From contig CALMED010000006.1 in the NCBI GenBank assembly GCA_937862815.1, forward strand, positions 1 to 64,000: 64,000 bases of DNA, written 5' to 3'. Under the pieces are notes generated by a model. The model was not told where the DNA came from. It did no database searches and saw only the letters and a list, made by a program, of their open reading frames with translations. Source of the stretch: an uncultured Chitinophagaceae bacterium (GTDB lineage: Bacteria > Bacteroidota > Bacteroidia > Chitinophagales > Chitinophagaceae). The translations under genes were made by a program, and so were the position numbers. The stretch's first letter is position 1. Every line of letters begins with the position of its first letter. Below are positions 1-7,735 of this stretch, piece by piece.

Positions 1-16
1 ACGGCTCCGCCGTTCC

Positions 17-74
17 GGCTTTTTGCTTTTCCGCAGCTTACCCGCAAGCGGGTGCTGCTGCAAAGCAAAAAGCC
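17..74. repeat. Nested inverted repeat left of the tRNA-Pro terminator
   Basis: Bases 17-37 and 54-74 are inverted copies of each other (21 nt with about three mismatches), enclosing a small inner inverted repeat ACCCGC-aa-GCGGGT at 40-53. The right arm overlaps the left arm of the tRNA terminator (68-97), so the two folds exclude each other. It may be the end of a terminator belonging to a gene left of the window, which cannot be judged here. Confidence 0.45.
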
Positions 75-97
75 GCACGCTGTTGCGTGCGGCTTTT
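68..97 (-). terminator. Rho-independent terminator of tRNA-Pro
   Basis: A perfect 13-bp stem (68-80 with 85-97, loop tgtt) lies just beyond the 3' end of the leftward tRNA gene. Read leftward, the stem ends in a run of T. The stem is symmetric enough to work for rightward transcripts as well. Confidence 0.8.
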
Positions 98-104
98 CTC
101 GTTG

Positions 105-178
105 TCGGGAAGACTGGATTCGAACCAGCGACCCCTTGCACCCCATACAAGTGCGCTACCGGGCTGCGCCACTTCCCG
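105..178 (-). tRNA. tRNA-Pro (anticodon GGG)
   Basis: Read on the minus strand this 74-nt sequence folds as a complete cloverleaf: a 7-bp acceptor stem CGGGAAG/CTTCCCG, a D arm with GCGCAGCCCGGTAGCGC, an anticodon stem CTTGT/GCAAG with loop ATGGGGT, and a T arm containing GGTTCGAATCC. The anticodon GGG (positions 142-144) reads CCC and CCU proline codons. The discriminator base is A and the CCA tail is not encoded. The gene has its own promoter at 215-246 and a terminator at 68-97, so it is probably transcribed alone. Confidence 0.95.
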
Positions 179-214
179 AACAGGAGAACGAAGTCGTAGC
201 TTCGTTGAGGGCTG

Positions 215-246
215 CAAAAGTAAGATTAAATTGCATTTGACAAAAA
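215..246 (-). promoter_or_regulatory. Bacteroidota-type promoter of tRNA-Pro
   Basis: On the minus strand, TTTTTG (241-246) is followed after 18 nt by a perfect -7 box TACTTTTG (215-222), matching TTTG-N-TAnnTTTG of the primary sigma factor of this phylum. The predicted start near 208 gives a leader of about 30 nt before the mature tRNA. Confidence 0.7.
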
Positions 247-269
247 TCCGGTAACAAAAACTATCTTAG
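236..269 (+). promoter_or_regulatory. Possible promoter of the dihydroorotase-like operon
   Basis: TTTG at 236-239 and TATCTTAG at 262-269 are 22 nt apart, one base longer than usual, with one mismatch in the -7 box. Its -33 element sits next to that of the divergent tRNA promoter, so the two promoters would overlap back to back. The ATG follows at 294. Confidence 0.35.
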
Positions 270-293
270 CGGCACAAAGTTTCACTCCTGTTC

Positions 294-1559
294 ATGACCA
301 TTCTCATTCGCCAGGCGCAGATTATTGACCCCTCCTCCCCTTACCATCTCACCCGCCAGGATATCTGGATTCGTGATGGCAGGATCAGCCAGATCGGCGG
401 CGGATCAGCAACAGCCGATAAAGTGGTGGAAACCGCAGGACATTGCGTTTCGCCGGGCTGGGTGGACATCTTCTCCCACTTCTGCGATCCCGGACTGGAA
501 CACAAGGAAACCCTGGAAAGCGGCATGCAGGCAGCAGCGGCAGGCGGTTACACCGAAGTAATGGTCTTACCCAATACTCAACCGGTGATCTCCGGCAAAT
601 CGCAGGTGGAGTACATCGTACAAAAAACAAAAGACCATGCAGTACGGGTACATCCGCTGGGGGCCGTGAGCAAGCAAGCCGAAGGCAAGGACCTGGCAGA
701 GATGTACGATATGCACGCGGCGGGCGCCATCGCCTTCACCGACGGGTTGCGCCCGGTACAATCGGCCGGCCTGCTGCTGAAAGCACTGCAATACGTAAAA
801 TCCTTGGGAGTACCCATTATCCAGTTACCGGACGACGAAAGCGTGGGCAGGCACGGCCTGGTGAACGAAGGTATTGTGAGTACCCGGCTGGGAATACCGG
901 GGAAACCGGCGCTGGCAGAGGAAATCCTGGTGCAGCGTGATATCCAGCTGGCCGCCTATACCGGATCAAAGCTGCACCTCACCGGCGTTACCACTCCCCG
1001 CAGCCTGGAATTGGTGGCAGCAGCCCGGCAGGCCGGTATTGACGTCACCTGCTCCGTTTCACCGGCACACCTGTTTTTTTGCGACGAAGACCTGCAGGGG
1101 TACGATACCAACCTCAAACTGGTGCCGCCCCTTCGTACAGCTGCCGACCGGGCCGCCTTACGACAGGCTGTACTGGATGGCACGGTTGACTGCATCGCTT
1201 CCCATCATCTGCCACACGAATACGACAGCAAGACCTGCGAATTTGAATATGCTAAACCGGGCATGATCGGGCTGGAAACGGCGTACGGTGTTACCGGCGC
1301 TGCACTCGGCAAGGACCTTACCCCCGAACGCTGGGTGGAACTGGTATGCCACCGCCCCCGCAACATTTTCGGCTTACCGGTGCCGGTAGTGGAGGTTGGG
1401 GCAGAGGCAAACCTTACACTTTTCCATCCCTCGCATACCCATACCTTTACAGCCGACCGGATCCGCTCCCGGTCCCACAATACTGCCTTCACCGGCAGGG
1501 AGCTGCCGGGAAGAGTAACAGGCATTATCCGCAATCAATTTCTCATTCAAAACAACTGA
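294..1559 (+). CDS. Dihydroorotase-like protein, probably non-catalytic
   Basis: A 421-aa member of the amidohydrolase/dihydroorotase family along its whole length, with N-terminal beta-sandwich, TIM-barrel core and C-terminal return strand. Active dihydroorotases carry D-x-H-x-H-x-R near the N-terminus; here the matching stretch (about residues 57-67) reads VDIFSHFCDPG, so the first metal-binding His is Phe and the substrate Arg is Cys. Further metal-site histidines are missing (IIQLPDDE near 175, LHLTGVTT near 227), and the late TDHAPH motif is SHHLPH (303-308), losing the catalytic Asp. The protein is therefore probably an inactive relative, as known for Pseudomonas PyrC', or has another job. 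It starts a tight operon, with the next ATG 2 nt after its stop. Databases may simply label it dihydroorotase. Confidence 0.85.
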   Translation: MTILIRQAQIIDPSSPYHLTRQDIWIRDGRISQIGGGSATADKVVETAGHCVSPGWVDIFSHFCDPGLEHKETLESGMQAAAAGGYTEVMVLPNTQPVISGKSQVEYIVQKTKDHAVRVHPLGAVSKQAEGKDLAEMYDMHAAGAIAFTDGLRPVQSAGLLLKALQYVKSLGVPIIQLPDDESVGRHGLVNEGIVSTRLGIPGKPALAEEILVQRDIQLAAYTGSKLHLTGVTTPRSLELVAAARQAGIDVTCSVSPAHLFFCDEDLQGYDTNLKLVPPLRTAADRAALRQAVLDGTVDCIASHHLPHEYDSKTCEFEYAKPGMIGLETAYGVTGAALGKDLTPERWVELVCHRPRNIFGLPVPVVEVGAEANLTLFHPSHTHTFTADRIRSRSHNTAFTGRELPGRVTGIIRNQFLIQNN

Positions 1560-1561
1560 TC

Positions 1562-2104
1562 ATGGAAACAAAACCTGCCAATTATTTACTGCAGTATGGC
1601 CTCATTTCAGGCGCTGCCGGCATTGTCACGTACCTGGTTCTGTACCTCGGTGGAGCCGAGTGGATGACCAGCCCGGCCGCATTTGCCACCAGCCTCGTGC
1701 CCATCATTTTTGCCGTATTGGGCGTACTGGCAGTTCGCAAATCAAACGGCGGCTTCATCGATTTCGGGGATGCATTAAAGAACAGCTTCGGTATTTTTGT
1801 CATCGGTGGATTGATGGTTACCCTGTTTTCGTACCTGTTGATCAACTTCATTGATCCCGATTTCAAACAGGCCATGCAGCAGGCTTCCATGGAAATGACC
1901 GAAAAGATGCTCAAGCGGTTTAACCTGCCCCAGGATCAGATTGACAAGGCGGTGGAAGAAGCAACCAAAAAAGATAACTTCAGCATCGGGAACGTACTCC
2001 TGGGTTTTGCCTTCACCTGTTTTCTCTGGTTTCTTTTCTCGCTGATCATTGCCCTGATACTCAAGAAGAAAAATCCCAACGCGGGCATGCCCCAAACTCT
2101 CTGA
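1562..2104 (+). CDS. DUF4199 family membrane protein
   Basis: A 180-aa protein with about four predicted membrane helices (roughly residues 10-30, 42-60, 77-98 and 148-172). A long charged amphipathic loop (about 100-145, rich in Met, Glu and Lys) lies between helices 3 and 4. The architecture and the F-x-DFGDALKN-type stretch after helix 2 fit DUF4199, a Bacteroidota family of unknown function. The frame is open further upstream inside the preceding gene, but the ATG at 1562, 2 nt after that gene's stop, gives the right family length. The gene lies between the dihydroorotase-like gene and a GT2 gene with 1-2 nt gaps, so all are co-transcribed and probably translationally coupled. Confidence 0.85.
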   Translation: METKPANYLLQYGLISGAAGIVTYLVLYLGGAEWMTSPAAFATSLVPIIFAVLGVLAVRKSNGGFIDFGDALKNSFGIFVIGGLMVTLFSYLLINFIDPDFKQAMQQASMEMTEKMLKRFNLPQDQIDKAVEEATKKDNFSIGNVLLGFAFTCFLWFLFSLIIALILKKKNPNAGMPQTL

Positions 2105-2105
2105 T

Positions 2106-3056
2106 ATGGACCTGAGCATCATCATTCCGCTGAAAGACGAAGCCGAATCACTGCCGGAACTCTGCGCCTGGATTGAACGGGTGGTACGTCAGGAAGGATA
2201 TGCCTGGGAAGTGATCCTGGTAGACGATGGCAGTACCGATAACAGTTGGGAGGTGATCCGCCGCCTGGGCCAGCAGAATCCGGCCATCCGTGGCATCCGC
2301 TTCCGCCGCAACTACGGGAAGTCGGCCGCGCTGAATGAAGGATTCAAAGCGGCCACCGGTAACGTGGTGATCACCATGGATGCCGACCTGCAGGACAGTC
2401 CCGATGAAATCCCCTCCCTCTACCGCATGATCACCGAAGGAGGATACGACCTGGTAAGTGGCTGGAAGAAAAAAAGATACGACAACACCCTCACCAAAAA
2501 TCTGCCTTCCAAGCTGTTCAATGCCGCTACCCGCCACATGAGCGGCATCCGGCTGCACGATTTCAACTGTGGGCTGAAATCCTATAGCCGTAAGGTAGTG
2601 AAGAGCGTGGAGGTGTACGGCGAAATGCACCGGTACATCCCGGTGCTGGCCAAATGGGCAGGCTTCCGCAACATCGGCGAAAAGGTGGTGGAACACCGCA
2701 AACGGAAATATGGCACCACCAAGTTCGGGTGGACCCGCTTTGTAAATGGGTTTCTTGACCTGGCCACCATCCTTTTTGTAGGAAGGTTCGGCAAACGTCC
2801 CATGCACTTTTTTGGATTGTGGGGCACCTTGTGTTTTCTGCTTGGCTTTGCCATCAGCATCTACCTGGTGGTGGCCAAGCTGGTGTTTGCCGACTATTCA
2901 CTCACCAACAAGCCCGGCTTCTTCCTGGCACTCGCCTTCATGGTCATCGGCACCCAGTTGTTCCTCGCCGGTTTTATTGGCGAACTGGTAACCCGCAACG
3001 CACCGGAGCGCAATTTTTACCTGATTGATGAAACCATTGGTCTACCAGCATCCTGA
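2106..3056 (+). CDS. Family 2 glycosyltransferase, polyprenyl-phosphate type
   Basis: A 316-aa inner-membrane glycosyltransferase of the GtrB/DPM1-like group. The GT-A domain shows DDGS (about 40-43), the metal-binding DADLQD (92-97) and a later GTTKFGWTRF stretch typical of enzymes that move a sugar from a nucleotide to undecaprenyl phosphate. Two C-terminal membrane helices lie at about 225-250 and 265-290. The start is one base after the stop of the DUF4199 gene, so the two are coupled. The donor sugar cannot be read from sequence. With the GT4 enzyme downstream it probably works on a cell-surface glycan or glycolipid. Confidence 0.9.
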   Translation: MDLSIIIPLKDEAESLPELCAWIERVVRQEGYAWEVILVDDGSTDNSWEVIRRLGQQNPAIRGIRFRRNYGKSAALNEGFKAATGNVVITMDADLQDSPDEIPSLYRMITEGGYDLVSGWKKKRYDNTLTKNLPSKLFNAATRHMSGIRLHDFNCGLKSYSRKVVKSVEVYGEMHRYIPVLAKWAGFRNIGEKVVEHRKRKYGTTKFGWTRFVNGFLDLATILFVGRFGKRPMHFFGLWGTLCFLLGFAISIYLVVAKLVFADYSLTNKPGFFLALAFMVIGTQLFLAGFIGELVTRNAPERNFYLIDETIGLPAS

Positions 3057-3062
3057 CGGCGC

Positions 3063-4196
3063 ATGAACATCTGCATCCTGGGCCCGGCCCATCCGCTGCG
3101 GGGCGGCATCGCCGCCTACAACGAACGACTGGCCCGCGCCTTTCAGCAGCAGGGTCATGCAGTCAGCCTCTGGTCCTTCTCCCTGCAATACCCGGGCTTT
3201 CTCTTTCCCGGCACCACGCAATTTTCATCCGAACAAGCCCCGCAGGACCTTGCGATCCATACCGCCATCAATTCGGTAAACCCGGTTAACTGGTGGAAAG
3301 TGGGCAACGCCATCCGGCAGCAGCAATACGACCTCGTTATTGTCCGTTACTGGCTGCCCTTTATGGGTCCGGCCCTGGGTACCATCCTGCGGCGGGTCCG
3401 GAAGCACCGCCCTACCCGCATCGTCTGCATTGCCGACAACGTGGTGCCGCACGAGCACCGGCCCGGCGACCGGCTGTTTACCCGCTATTTCATGGGGCCT
3501 GTGGACGCATTCATCGTTATGAGCCGGCAGGTGCTGCAGGATCTGCACCGTTTTACCCAAAAGCCGGCGCGGCTGGAGCCCCACCCGCTATACGACCATT
3601 TTGGCGAACCGGTATCAAGAACGGAGGCCCGGAACCACCTGCGCCTGGAACAGGAGCCGTTTATCTTTTTGTTTTTCGGATTCATCCGGGCCTACAAGGG
3701 ACTGGACCTGTTGCTGGAAGCCATGCAGCTGTTGCAGCAGGATGCACAGGATTTACCCCCCTTCCGCCTGCTGGTGGCCGGCGAATTTTATGAAGACCGG
3801 CAACGCTACGAACAACTTCTGCAGCAACCTGGCCTTCTCCTGCATACCGACTTCATCCCCGACAGCGCCGTTCGCTACTACCTCTGCGCCTCCGATGTGG
3901 TGGTGCAGCCTTACCGGCACGCTACCCAAAGCGGGGTTACACCGCTGGCCTATCATTTTGAGAAACCCATGATTGTGACACAGGTGGGCGGACTGCCCGA
4001 CCTTGTTCCGCACGGAAAAGTGGGCCTGGTGTGCGCCCCCGACCCGGTTTCCCTGGCGGCAGCCATGAAAGAAATGCTGCAGAAGGGCACCGGCTCTTTC
4101 CTTCCCCATCTCCGGGATGAAAAAAAGAAGTACAGCTGGGAACAGATGACATCCACCATCCTGGAACTGGCCGCCGGCCTGCCGGGAAAGACCTGA
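3063..4196 (+). CDS. Family 4 (GT-B) glycosyltransferase
   Basis: A 377-aa soluble or membrane-associated glycosyltransferase. The N-terminal Rossmann fold opens with a glycine-rich loop (PLRGGIAAYNERLA, about 11-24). The C-terminal half starts with FFGFIRAYKGLDLLLEA (about 198-214) and carries the nucleotide-sugar region QSGVTPLAYHFEKP (about 289-302), followed by VGGLPDLV. The usual first Glu of the E-x7-E motif is not obvious. Last gene of a four-gene operon, 6 nt after the GT2 gene; acceptor and donor are unknown. Confidence 0.88.
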   Translation: MNICILGPAHPLRGGIAAYNERLARAFQQQGHAVSLWSFSLQYPGFLFPGTTQFSSEQAPQDLAIHTAINSVNPVNWWKVGNAIRQQQYDLVIVRYWLPFMGPALGTILRRVRKHRPTRIVCIADNVVPHEHRPGDRLFTRYFMGPVDAFIVMSRQVLQDLHRFTQKPARLEPHPLYDHFGEPVSRTEARNHLRLEQEPFIFLFFGFIRAYKGLDLLLEAMQLLQQDAQDLPPFRLLVAGEFYEDRQRYEQLLQQPGLLLHTDFIPDSAVRYYLCASDVVVQPYRHATQSGVTPLAYHFEKPMIVTQVGGLPDLVPHGKVGLVCAPDPVSLAAAMKEMLQKGTGSFLPHLRDEKKKYSWEQMTSTILELAAGLPGKT

Positions 4197-4285
4197 ACAC
4201 GCAAAGAAATGTTATGATTGAAAGGCAGGCATGATCTGCCGGCCGGTATACAATAATTTTACCCGCAATCAGTTTACCTTGCAGT

Positions 4286-5239
4286 ATGTTGAAACACGTG
4301 CTACTTTCAGGGTTTCTTTTTGCAGCAGTTGTGGCCGCAGCACAGCGGCCCACACCGGCCGAGCTAAACCAATTCAGGGTTCGCGAAGACTCCCTCAAAA
4401 CGCAAGCCTTCCAGATCATCAACGGGGAAGATGCCGCCATCCGTTTCCGGAACGACAGTGTCTTTACCCGCATACTCGTCCGGGCACTGCTGCAGCCACA
4501 TTCCTTCCGCTACCCGTTCGATTCATTGCGCACCATCTCCCGGCTGTATGCTCCCGACAGCAGTTTTCGCATCTTCACCTGGCAGGTAGTGAAAGACGAC
4601 GATTACTGCCGGCAACGGGGATTCATTCAACTCCGCACACAAGATGGCACCCTCAAATTTTTTCCATTGCGTGATGTCAGCGAGTTTACGGAATCGCAGG
4701 TAGATACCGTGACCAATGCCGGCGGATGGATGGGTGCCGTGTATTACCGCATCATCCGGAAACAGCACCAGTCGGTGAACTACTACACCCTGCTGGGCTA
4801 TGACGAGAACGATACCCGCACCACCCGCAAATGGATCGATGTGTTATGGTTCAATGAAAAGAATGAACCCGTACTGGGTCTTCCCAACGGCTTTTCCTTT
4901 GCAGCAGATTCATTACCCAAACCCAGCCAAAGCCGGTTTCTGCTGGAATACAAAAAAGACGGAAGGGCCCGGGTGCAATTCGACGAAGAGATGGACCTGA
5001 TCATTTTCGATCACCTCGTATCAGAAACAAACGAACCCAAGAAAAAATACACGCTTATTCCGGACGGCGACTATGAAGGCTTTGTGTGGAAAAACGGGCA
5101 ATGGCTGCACGTTGATAAAGTCTTCGACTTTAAGCTGAAAGACGGGGAAGCACCCATACCGGAACCACTGGACAGCAACAAGGAAAAATTACCGCCCAAA
5201 CCACAACAGAAAACACCCTCCAAAAAAGCGGGCAACTGA
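4286..5239 (+). CDS. Exported protein of unknown function
   Basis: A 317-aa protein with a cleavable signal peptide (MLKHVLLSGFLFAAVVAAAQ). The mature part is mixed alpha/beta with no metal or catalytic motif that I recognise. The last 35 residues are Pro-, Lys- and Glu-rich, suggesting a disordered tail. It resembles conserved hypothetical proteins seen in Chitinophagaceae. It lies 89 nt after the glycosyltransferase operon and may be read through from it. Its TGA stop directly abuts the stop of the convergent gene at 5240. Confidence 0.75.
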   Translation: MLKHVLLSGFLFAAVVAAAQRPTPAELNQFRVREDSLKTQAFQIINGEDAAIRFRNDSVFTRILVRALLQPHSFRYPFDSLRTISRLYAPDSSFRIFTWQVVKDDDYCRQRGFIQLRTQDGTLKFFPLRDVSEFTESQVDTVTNAGGWMGAVYYRIIRKQHQSVNYYTLLGYDENDTRTTRKWIDVLWFNEKNEPVLGLPNGFSFAADSLPKPSQSRFLLEYKKDGRARVQFDEEMDLIIFDHLVSETNEPKKKYTLIPDGDYEGFVWKNGQWLHVDKVFDFKLKDGEAPIPEPLDSNKEKLPPKPQQKTPSKKAGN

Positions 5240-5620
5240 TCAGCCGGCCAGATCTACGAGGAAGGTTCCCAGGTCCACCACCTCGCCCTTACCCATACGG
5301 AATTGCTTTACATCTTCCAGGCTCACGTCGTCGAGCACCCGGGTGGTGTAAACAGGTTGATCGTTCCGGAAGATGACGAAAAAGAAATCGGGGCGGGCTT
5401 CCTTAAAGACCACATCGTTTACAAAAGCGTCGTGTGAAAAAGAGATTTGCACCCTCCCCTCCTCATCGGGTTGAGCATAACCAAGAAATTCTTCATCCGC
5501 AATGTCTTTATCGTATAAACGCACCGAATAGTTATCCCCATGCAGGGGAAGCTCACTTCCTTGCATAAAACGGGCGGTGACAACCAGGTCGGGATTCTTA
5601 TTGAGGGAAAACTCTTTCAT
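5240..5620 (-). CDS. Small beta-rich protein of unknown function
   Basis: A 126-aa protein without signal peptide. Alternating hydrophobic residues and stretches such as LVVTARF, YSVRLYDKDI and RVQISFSHDAF suggest an all-beta, C2- or transthyretin-like sandwich; this is inference from pattern only. The ATG at 5620 is preferred over an in-frame GTG at 5638. No partner gene gives a clue to its role. Its stop is adjacent to the stop of the convergent upstream gene. Confidence 0.65.
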   Translation of the reverse strand: MKEFSLNKNPDLVVTARFMQGSELPLHGDNYSVRLYDKDIADEEFLGYAQPDEEGRVQISFSHDAFVNDVVFKEARPDFFFVIFRNDQPVYTTRVLDDVSLEDVKQFRMGKGEVVDLGTFLVDLAG

Positions 5621-5671
5621 AACGGGAGTTTTAAACACGTGACTGGATATTCAGGATATTTTTTTAGCTTC

Positions 5672-6184
5672 ATGCATCGGATGCAGGGAACCGTATGTAA
5701 ATATAATCCGAAACGCACACTTATTGCGGCCGTCCTTCTATATTTCCTGTTGGGTTCCTGTTTTCGCAAAGCAGCCCCGGAAACTGCAGCAGCACTGCCT
5801 CCCGCCAACCGGATACTGTACCTCACACTGGAAGCAGCGAGCGATGCCCTTTCAAAGGAAATCCGTATCCGGATCATTCAGCAGCAGGTGGTAAATGGCA
5901 CCCTGAAAACAACTGACCGGCGAACGGTACAGGAAGGAGAAATCAGCTGGAAGGTGAGCCTGCTAGATGCAAACGGCCGCGAAGAATCAACCCTTTGGAT
6001 ACCGGATCCTATGATCCTGCATGCCGAAAGCGCAGATGAAGACGGCCGGCTGTACCGTAAAGAAGTACAGCTCAAAGAGACCGAGATTCCCCTGCGGTTA
6101 CCTTACCGTTCAACGGTACGTAAAATCCGGGTGGAACGTGTGCTGCACGCTAACAACCAACTGCTCCTGGAGCAGGATCTGTAA
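5672..6184 (+). CDS. Putative lipoprotein of unknown function
   Basis: About 170 aa. After a short basic N-terminus comes a hydrophobic segment ending in the lipobox LLGSC (about residues 22-26), so the mature protein should be lipid-anchored. The rest is predicted beta-rich, with no known motif. The frame is open further upstream, but that would overlap the divergent gene, so ATG 5672 (or 5681) is chosen. The following peptidase gene begins 17 nt after its stop, so the two probably share a transcript. Confidence 0.65.
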   Translation: MHRMQGTVCKYNPKRTLIAAVLLYFLLGSCFRKAAPETAAALPPANRILYLTLEAASDALSKEIRIRIIQQQVVNGTLKTTDRRTVQEGEISWKVSLLDANGREESTLWIPDPMILHAESADEDGRLYRKEVQLKETEIPLRLPYRSTVRKIRVERVLHANNQLLLEQDL

Positions 6185-6201
6185 ACGAAAAAAAGCAACC
6201 G

Positions 6202-7599
6202 ATGCGCCGCAAATATCTCCTCCTTTGCTTCCTGTTCAGCATAGCAGGGGCACAGGCACAGACCTTCCAGGTGGACACAATTACGAAAACGGGCCCACTG
6301 AACAAACGGATCAACCTGGTTTACCTGGGTGATGGTTATACTGCCGTGGAACAGTCGAAATTCATCGCCGATGTAATTGCCATCAACAACCAGTTATTTA
6401 ACACGGTTCCATTTAACCGTTACAAAGAATACTTCAACGTATTTGCCATCAGGGTTATTTCCGTTGAGAGTGGCGTTAAACACGCCCGTACGGCGTCTGA
6501 TTGTCCATCCGCCGGTTCTCACCCGGTTTCCAATCCCAACAACTATTTCGGCACCCGCTTTGATGTGGGCAGTATTCACCGCCTGGTGGCGCCCTCCAAT
6601 ATGTCGCTGATGAACACAGTGCTGGCATTCAATTTCCCGGAATACGACCAGGCATTGCTGGTGGCCAACACCAGCTTTTACGGTGGTTCGGGTGGAACAG
6701 TGGCCACCTCCACCACCAATTTTTCCGCAGCCGAAATCATGATTCATGAAATCGGGCACTCGTTTGCCAGTCTTGCCGACGAATACTGGGCCGGACCGCA
6801 ATATGCCACAGAGAAACCTAACATGACACAACAGAGCAGCGCGAGCCTCGTAAAATGGAAAAACTGGATCGGTAGCACCGGCATTGGTGTCTTTCCTTTC
6901 AACGGCGGGCCCGGTTGGTTCAAGCCGGCCAACGCAACCTGTAAAATGGAACTGCTCAACCGCACATTCTGTGCGGTGTGCACCGAAACCTTTGTAGAAC
7001 GTATTCACACCCTTGCTCCTCCGCTGGATAGCTATTTCCCTTCCAATGCAGGCAGTGTACCAGTGGACGGCGTAACAGGCTTTAAGATCAACACAATCAA
7101 TCCCTTTCCCAACACGATGCGGGTACGCTGGAATGTAAATGGTCTGCTGCAGGCCCAAAATACGGATACCTTTACACTGGCGGGCAGCAGCCTCAGCAAC
7201 GGCAACCACAACGTACTGGTGTCCATTGCCGATACCACGGAACTGTCGCGGGCCGACAATCATCTTTCCCTGCATACATACAACGTCAGCTGGAACATCA
7301 GCATCATTACAGGCATCTCCGAACCGGAAATCTTTAAAGCGGCGCTCCGCATCTTTCCCAATCCGTTTGCCAACGACCTGGTGGTGCAATACGAACTGGA
7401 AAAGCGGGCGCGGATCGGCATTCAACTGGTGGCAGCGGATGGACGACGGGTTCAGCTGCTGGATGAACGCAACCAACAGCCGGGGCTGTACCGCTTCCCT
7501 TTCAGTTTGCGGGAGAAGAAATTATCACCCGGGGTTTATTTTGCTGTGTTTACCATCAACGGGGCTACCGTTGCGCGGGAGTTGATACGGTTGGAGTGA
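6202..7599 (+). CDS. Secreted M64 family metallopeptidase with T9SS sorting domain
   Basis: A 465-aa secreted zinc peptidase of the IgA peptidase M64 type. A signal peptide ends near residue 19. The zinc site HEIGHSFASLADEYW starts at about residue 182, with the two His as ligands and the Glu as catalytic base, followed by the ADEY signature of the family. The last 80 or so residues (FPNPFANDL... to ARELIRLE) form a type A C-terminal domain recognised by the type IX secretion system, so the enzyme should be exported and attached to or released from the outer surface. Cysteines near 250-260 may form disulfides. The substrate is unknown. Confidence 0.9.
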   Translation: MRRKYLLLCFLFSIAGAQAQTFQVDTITKTGPLNKRINLVYLGDGYTAVEQSKFIADVIAINNQLFNTVPFNRYKEYFNVFAIRVISVESGVKHARTASDCPSAGSHPVSNPNNYFGTRFDVGSIHRLVAPSNMSLMNTVLAFNFPEYDQALLVANTSFYGGSGGTVATSTTNFSAAEIMIHEIGHSFASLADEYWAGPQYATEKPNMTQQSSASLVKWKNWIGSTGIGVFPFNGGPGWFKPANATCKMELLNRTFCAVCTETFVERIHTLAPPLDSYFPSNAGSVPVDGVTGFKINTINPFPNTMRVRWNVNGLLQAQNTDTFTLAGSSLSNGNHNVLVSIADTTELSRADNHLSLHTYNVSWNISIITGISEPEIFKAALRIFPNPFANDLVVQYELEKRARIGIQLVAADGRRVQLLDERNQQPGLYRFPFSLREKKLSPGVYFAVFTINGATVARELIRLE

Positions 7600-7620
7600 A
7601 CAGGATAAAAAACCTGCAGT

Positions 7621-7715
7621 TTTTTTTCAACACGGAGGCAGGGAGAAGTGGAGGTACACGGAGGTTTCTTATAATAAAATCTCCCTTTTTCTCCGTGTCC
7701 ACTAAACTCCGTGTT
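7621..7715. repeat. ACACGGAG inverted repeat, copy 1
   Basis: A T-run and AACACGGAG (7629-7637) at the left are matched by CTCCGTGTT (7707-7715) at the right. A second, inner pair ACACGGAG (7656-7663) / CTCCGTGT (7691-7698) lies within, extended by AGTGGA / TCCACT after a 4-nt slip. The whole can fold into a long hairpin. It sits between the convergent ends of the M64 peptidase and lepA and may terminate transcription from both sides. Two related copies are at 51764-51853 and 53200-53336. Confidence 0.75.
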
Positions 7716-7735
7716 ATAAAATTAAACCGGAGACC

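Noticed and set aside
52..240. A 62-codon frame over the tRNA region
   Set aside because: It runs through the tRNA-Pro gene and its terminator on the opposite strand; the RNA gene explains the sequence.
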